Part shown: positions 60,941-64,000 of the stretch, one piece after another
Position numbering within the stretch: position 1 is the stretch's first letter
Layout: every line of letters begins with the position of its first letter
Source: an uncultured bacterium
GTDB taxonomy: Bacteria; Cyanobacteriota; Vampirovibrionia; Gastranaerophilales; Gastranaerophilaceae
Reading direction: 5' to 3'
DNA: 64,000 bases
NCBI GenBank assembly: GCA_949284415.1
Contig: CASDVM010000020.1
Span: 38,264-102,263 of the forward strand
Made by a program: the position numbers and the translations under genes
The notes under the pieces: generated by a model
What the model was told of the DNA's origin: nothing
The model's database searches: none
The model's input: only the letters and a program-made list of their open reading frames with translations

Positions 60941-62449
60941 TTAATCATCATTATAAACTTCTCTAAACTGAAGCCCTATTATTGCACAGGATTGAGCGGT
61001 TTCATCTCCTGAGACGCATAGCTGTACCGCGTAATTGGCTTCAGAAATTTCTGCTTTCTCCATGGTATCTTTATTTATAGCCCATACAGGGACACTTGCT
61101 TCATCTTCAGCCCAATGACAGGGTAAGTTATCGGAAGTATTGTCGTCTGCCCATATCAAATGCTCCTGATGGATTGAATAAATATGTTCGGCATCATCAG
61201 AGAATTCACTGTCATAATCTTTATAGACCGAAAAATTAAAATCATTATCATATTCCGTATCCAGCAGAAAATAAAATTCATCAATCATTTTTCGATGATG
61301 TGCATTTTTCAAAGCCAAAAACGGAGATTTCCACATAAATTTAATTGCACTTCCGTTAAATGTTGTGCCAAAATCCTCTTTATAAATTTTGCCGTCTTTA
61401 TCAGCAGTATATATTAAACCGTTATATATACATGCTCTGACAATATTTTGCGGAATAACTCGTTTGTACCAGGCTTTGTTCACATAATCGTTAATCCACA
61501 CAATATGAAAATAATCATCGTCAGCATAAGGGAAAAAATACCAGATCTGATTTTTTGCATCGTAATGCAGACAAAATGCATTTTCCAATTTGCCGAACGA
61601 AGCAAATTCAGACCTTATTTTTGCGGAAATTTCGCTTCCAAGCTGTATTTGATTCAATTCTCCCACCTGTTCAAGCGCAAATATACCGTTACTTAAAAAA
61701 TATTGTTTATTTTCAACGTTCGCTATAGAGGCTGAATTTACTGCTCCTTTATTTGCAAATAGTGTAATCGCAAAATCATCGGGGCTTGTTCCTGTCAAAA
61801 GATAAACACTGTCTTTTTTATAAATGGCAAGGTAATCTTTATAAGGCTTCAATGCGGTAATTGTACCTGTATCAGTGTGAAATTCATTAATATAACCTGC
61901 ATCGTTTGAGGAAGAAAAATCATTGTATGTTCCGAGTGCAGAATAGTAGATTGTTGCATCTTTTGCGACCCAAACTCTGCCTTTGTAAACAGCCATTGTC
62001 CCGCCCGTAAGAATGTTCTCGTTCAAGTCTTTCAATCCGCAATCCACTACATCATAAGAAGCATTATTTTTTATATAAAATAATCCATCGCTTTCACTCA
62101 TTATAAGAATACCGTTTAGAAAATTTAAAAATAACGGTTTTTTACCTGTCAGAGTTTTATTAACAAGAGCTTTAGACGAATGGCTTTCATCATAAATATA
62201 AATTTTCCCTGAAACAGTTGTAATAACTAATTTACTGAGATCATAAGAAGACATTTCAGACAAACCCGTAATTTCTTCTTCTATATCAAGAAATAAAGAA
62301 TTGCCTTTCTGCTTGACAATTCCTCTATTTTGATAAATTTCAATATTTTCTGCATCTGACCAGTATATTTTTTTAGTATCCAAACCAAGTTCTGTTTTGG
62401 TTAGAGACTGATTTATACCGCCTGCCAGATTGTAATAAGCAACTTCCAT
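60941..62449 (-). CDS. Phage tail/stabilisation protein with beta-propeller-like repeats
   Basis: 502 aa. The N-terminus AYYNLAGGINQSLTKTELGL, followed by DAENIEIYQNRGIVKQKGNS, is common to podoviral tail/DNA-stabilisation proteins. Repeats such as KLVITTVSGKIYIYDES, LTGGTMAVYKGRVWVAKDAT and YLAIYKKDSVYLLTGTSPDD suggest beta-propeller blades. AGGAG lies 8 nt before the ATG at 62449. The upstream extension lacks an RBS. Exact tail position unknown. Confidence 0.75.
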   Translation of the reverse strand: MEVAYYNLAGGINQSLTKTELGLDTKKIYWSDAENIEIYQNRGIVKQKGNSLFLDIEEEITGLSEMSSYDLSKLVITTVSGKIYIYDESHSSKALVNKTLTGKKPLFLNFLNGILIMSESDGLFYIKNNASYDVVDCGLKDLNENILTGGTMAVYKGRVWVAKDATIYYSALGTYNDFSSSNDAGYINEFHTDTGTITALKPYKDYLAIYKKDSVYLLTGTSPDDFAITLFANKGAVNSASIANVENKQYFLSNGIFALEQVGELNQIQLGSEISAKIRSEFASFGKLENAFCLHYDAKNQIWYFFPYADDDYFHIVWINDYVNKAWYKRVIPQNIVRACIYNGLIYTADKDGKIYKEDFGTTFNGSAIKFMWKSPFLALKNAHHRKMIDEFYFLLDTEYDNDFNFSVYKDYDSEFSDDAEHIYSIHQEHLIWADDNTSDNLPCHWAEDEASVPVWAINKDTMEKAEISEANYAVQLCVSGDETAQSCAIIGLQFREVYNDD

Positions 62450-62492
62450 AGTTTTCTCCTGTAATTTTGACATTTCTGACAATAATTTAAAA

Positions 62493-62981
62493 TTATAGTT
62501 TCTGCCTGTACCATTTAATTTTTGAGCGTATAAAACTCCCTGCCTCATCCCGATCTACCCACGGGTATGGTGGAATATATATAATATCAATTTTGCCTGC
62601 AGATGTCGTCTTCGGATTTTTTCCCCCGAATTCGTAATGAGTCATAACCGTTTGCGGGGTAATTGGAATGTTATATTTCACAGAAAGCTCTGCACATAAC
62701 TCCATTGAGCTCTCAAACTGCTTTTTTTGTATCGGGTAATTTCCGACAGAAAATTTGCTTTTAAACCCTGCCATTGCACATATTGCGACCCCTATACTTC
62801 CGGTATTGCCGCCGCCTGTATGAGCGGCGTATTTACCGACCCTGCAAATCTCATTATCTTCCGGTTTAAATTTCCCGTCATGAACAACGCCTTCTTTATC
62901 CACCAAAAAGTGATAATGCTCTTTTTCATAATCTGTCGGATAATAACCGCCTGCAGTCCAATGTATTATTATTCTTTTCAT
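62493..62981 (-). CDS. Endolysin, N-acetylmuramoyl-L-alanine amidase (Amidase_2)
   Basis: 162 aa, T7-lysozyme-like size. Zinc ligands His7 (IIIHWTAGG), His115 (VMTHYEFGG) and Asp132 (AGKIDI). HTGGGNTGSIGVAICAM is the family core. It cleaves the MurNAc-L-Ala bond to lyse the host. GAGGA lies 4 nt before the ATG. The gene starts inside the end of the LuxR-type gene (56-nt overlap). Confidence 0.92.
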   Translation of the reverse strand: MKRIIIHWTAGGYYPTDYEKEHYHFLVDKEGVVHDGKFKPEDNEICRVGKYAAHTGGGNTGSIGVAICAMAGFKSKFSVGNYPIQKKQFESSMELCAELSVKYNIPITPQTVMTHYEFGGKNPKTTSAGKIDIIYIPPYPWVDRDEAGSFIRSKIKWYRQKL

Positions 62982-63192
62982 AAATATCCTCTAACCAATC
63001 TTTATTCATAAGTTTATAAATCATGACAGCATGTGTTTTATTCCGGGCATGTAACTTCAGTACCGCTTTATCGATATGATTTCTCACTGTTCCGTATGCT
63101 ATTTTTAATTCGACACCGATTTGCTTATCCGAATACCCTAATGCTGCCAAAGTCAATACTTCTGTTTCCTTTGGAGATAATGGCATATTCAT
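62926..63192 (-). CDS. LuxR/GerE-type HTH regulator in the phage region
   Basis: 88 aa. LSPKETEVLTLAALGYSDKQ, IGVELKIAYGTVRNHIDKAV, LKLHARNKTHAVMIYKL: a GerE domain with no sensory part, related to the protein at 32635. It is located upstream of the endolysin and structural genes and could activate late transcription. AAGGA precedes the ATG. The C-terminal ~18 residues are encoded within the endolysin gene overlap. Confidence 0.83.
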   Translation of the reverse strand: MNMPLSPKETEVLTLAALGYSDKQIGVELKIAYGTVRNHIDKAVLKLHARNKTHAVMIYKLMNKDWLEDIYEKNNNTLDCRRLLSDRL

Positions 63193-63265
63193 AATTCCTT
63201 TTTTGTTTTAATTTTTACATTCAGAATATAAAAAAATTGGTAAAATTCATTCATAATATTTCCGT

Positions 63266-63294
63266 TCAAAAAAATAGGGCGGGTAATCCGCCCT
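63266..63294 (-). terminator. Terminator of the Zn-ribbon-like gene
   Basis: AGGGCGG, loop, CCGCCCT, then T7 on the minus strand. Confidence 0.83.
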
Positions 63295-63309
63295 GAGAGT
63301 AAGATAATT

Positions 63310-63693
63310 TTAAGGATTGATTTTTTTTAAATCTCTGTTTTCGGTTAATCCGATTTTTAATGTACTCAAATTTGAGTAGCATCTTTTTTTTATCCCGAAT
63401 TCGTTATAATTCAGGTAAAATTTCCCGCAATTAATCTTATTGTAACTTATCGGACGTACTTCATATAAAATAAATTTTTTCAATTTTTTTAAAAATTCTT
63501 TTGCTTTTCTGTTAACTTTCCTGACAATAGAAATATTATCATCAATGTCTATTCTTGTAAGCTGAACTACCGTATGCCCGCATACAGGACATTTTGCGAG
63601 ATAATCAGCTTCACACAGCACAAAGTTATCCTCCGGCACAAGACGAAATGTTCTGGTCTTGTGCAAGGCTCCGCAGCAGTGAATATAACCCAT
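63310..63693 (-). CDS. Small zinc-ribbon-like phage protein (127 aa)
   Basis: MGYIHCCGALHKTRTFRLVP at the start; cysteines in HCCG and CPVCGH could bind zinc. Residues ~65-95 are Lys-rich and may bind nucleic acid. AAGGGA lies 8 nt before the ATG at 63693; a longer frame from 63759 has no RBS. The end FGIKKRCYSNLSTLKIGLTE is unremarkable. Early-gene position upstream of the regulator, with its own terminator. Function unknown. Confidence 0.6.
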   Translation of the reverse strand: MGYIHCCGALHKTRTFRLVPEDNFVLCEADYLAKCPVCGHTVVQLTRIDIDDNISIVRKVNRKAKEFLKKLKKFILYEVRPISYNKINCGKFYLNYNEFGIKKRCYSNLSTLKIGLTENRDLKKINP

Positions 63694-63818
63694 ACTACTA
63701 TCCCTTAACCCTTGTGGTAAACAGTTTTGCCATCTGACGGGCGTGAACCTTAACCACATTTTCAGTATAACGCATCTTTTTAATTTGAAAAGTCCACGGT
63801 TAAATATTCATGAACTTA

Positions 63819-63838
63819 TATCCATGTTTTCATGGATA
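63819..63838. promoter_or_regulatory. Perfect operator-like dyad
   Basis: TATCCATG-TTTT-CATGGATA, 8-bp arms, in the divergent region beside a promoter. A smaller palindrome, TTCATGAA, is next to it. Likely binding site for a phage or element repressor. Confidence 0.55.
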
Positions 63839-63845
63839 AAATTAC

Positions 63846-63876
63846 TTGACAAAATATAAAAAATCGTAAATAATAA
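63846..63876 (+). promoter_or_regulatory. Promoter of the phase-variable ORF
   Basis: Perfect TTGACA (63846-63851); best -10 is TAATAA (63871-63876) at a 19-nt spacing. It lies just after the operator-like dyad. Confidence 0.45.
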
Positions 63877-63904
63877 GTTTATAAGAATAATCAGGAGGCT
63901 AAAA

Positions 63905-64000
63905 ATGACAATTAGAAGAGCTTTGAACTGCCCCCCCCCCGACAGGATACATTTGTAGACAGGGTTTACCGGGTTTGTAAAATACTAAGATACTGCGGCT
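63905..64000 (+). CDS. Phase-variable ORF, OFF as sequenced (extends beyond window)
   Basis: AGGAGG lies 6 nt before the ATG. The start reads MTIRRALNC, then a run of ten C. With C10 the frame stops at TAG (63956-63958) after 17 codons. With C9 it stops at TAA about 25 codons in. With C11 (or C8) it stays open to the window end (PPPRQDTFVDRVYRVCKILR...). The promoter, RBS and tract make a deliberate ON/OFF gene likely. The family cannot be named from 32 residues. Confidence 0.6.
63931..63940. repeat. C10 homopolymer near the start of the border ORF
   Basis: Exactly ten C, nine codons after the ATG. Same length as the four tracts in the polysaccharide locus, but in the OFF register. Confidence 0.95.

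Noticed and set aside
51196..63759. Gene transfer agent
   Set aside because: The capsid, adaptor and portal types are P22/podovirus-like, and no host-fixed GTA gene order is recognisable. A prophage or its remnant is simpler, although no integrase or att site is visible in the window.

Overview
The window is AT-rich, about 30-33% GC by eye, and looks like a chromosome segment of a fermentative, Gram-negative, non-photosynthetic relative of the cyanobacteria: class Vampirovibrionia (Melainabacteria), probably the gut order Gastranaerophilales. This is inferred from protein content. A DUF3326 protein and a BFN (DUF151) protein are typical of the cyanobacterial lineage. L-lactate dehydrogenase points to fermentation. 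A large LPS/capsule locus points to an outer membrane. Several lineage-specific secreted, coiled-coil or axial-like proteins are present. No 16S rRNA is in the window, so the assignment stays provisional.

Layout. (1) 1-7.3 kb: a truncated type IV pilin-like gene, trmFO, a 671-aa membrane protein with a long structured leader, a DUF1858 redox protein, several tiny genes, a BFN nuclease, tRNA-Ser(GCT) and ldh. (2) 7.25-30.5 kb: an almost uninterrupted minus-strand surface-polysaccharide locus of 22 main genes, mostly overlapping or 1-nt coupled. In transcription order it holds an acylated-aminosugar module (DegT aminotransferase, GT2, KAS III, ACP, SDR, NeuD-like acyltransferase). Next come an FrhB/pyruvyltransferase fusion and a GT2. 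Then follows a CDP-3,6-dideoxyhexose module (rfbF, rfbG, rfbH) joined to a split transketolase and an SDR. After that come an acyltransferase, two GT2s, a nucleotidyltransferase/kinase/HAD cassette and two WavE-family enzymes. (3) 30.8-32.5 kb: a small hypothetical gene, the wreck of a REP-associated transposase with REP/REPIN-like repeats, and tRNA-Arg(ACG). (4) 32.6-50.8 kb: housekeeping and lineage genes, namely a LuxR-type HTH, AMIN/Amidase_3 amidase, murI, DUF3326, clpP, 5-FTHF cyclo-ligase, two cobO paralogues, RHH proteins, tuf, rimP-nusA, and several coiled-coil or axial-like proteins, two of which share a ~43-bp upstream element. (5) 51.2-64.0 kb: a P22-like podoviral prophage or phage-derived element with terminase subunits, portal, adaptor, scaffold, capsid, tail protein, endolysin, a GNAT and a lipase-like gene, plus an independent TonB-like gene pair. 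Its right end lies outside the window.

The most striking signal is five G/C homopolymers, each exactly 10 bp, in this AT-rich sequence. Four lie inside genes of the polysaccharide locus (a GT2, an acyltransferase, the FrhB/pyruvyltransferase fusion and the aminosugar aminotransferase), all in the ON frame and all read as Gly-Gly-Gly. The fifth lies nine codons into a promoter- and RBS-equipped ORF beside the prophage and leaves that ORF OFF. Together they look like a multi-gene phase-variation system that could generate up to 16 surface-glycan expression states and also switch a gene at the phage border.

The genes read as one plan. Nucleotide-sugar and acyl-donor enzymes feed several glycosyltransferases, and contingency tracts gate the aminosugar, its decoration, an O-acylation and one transfer step.
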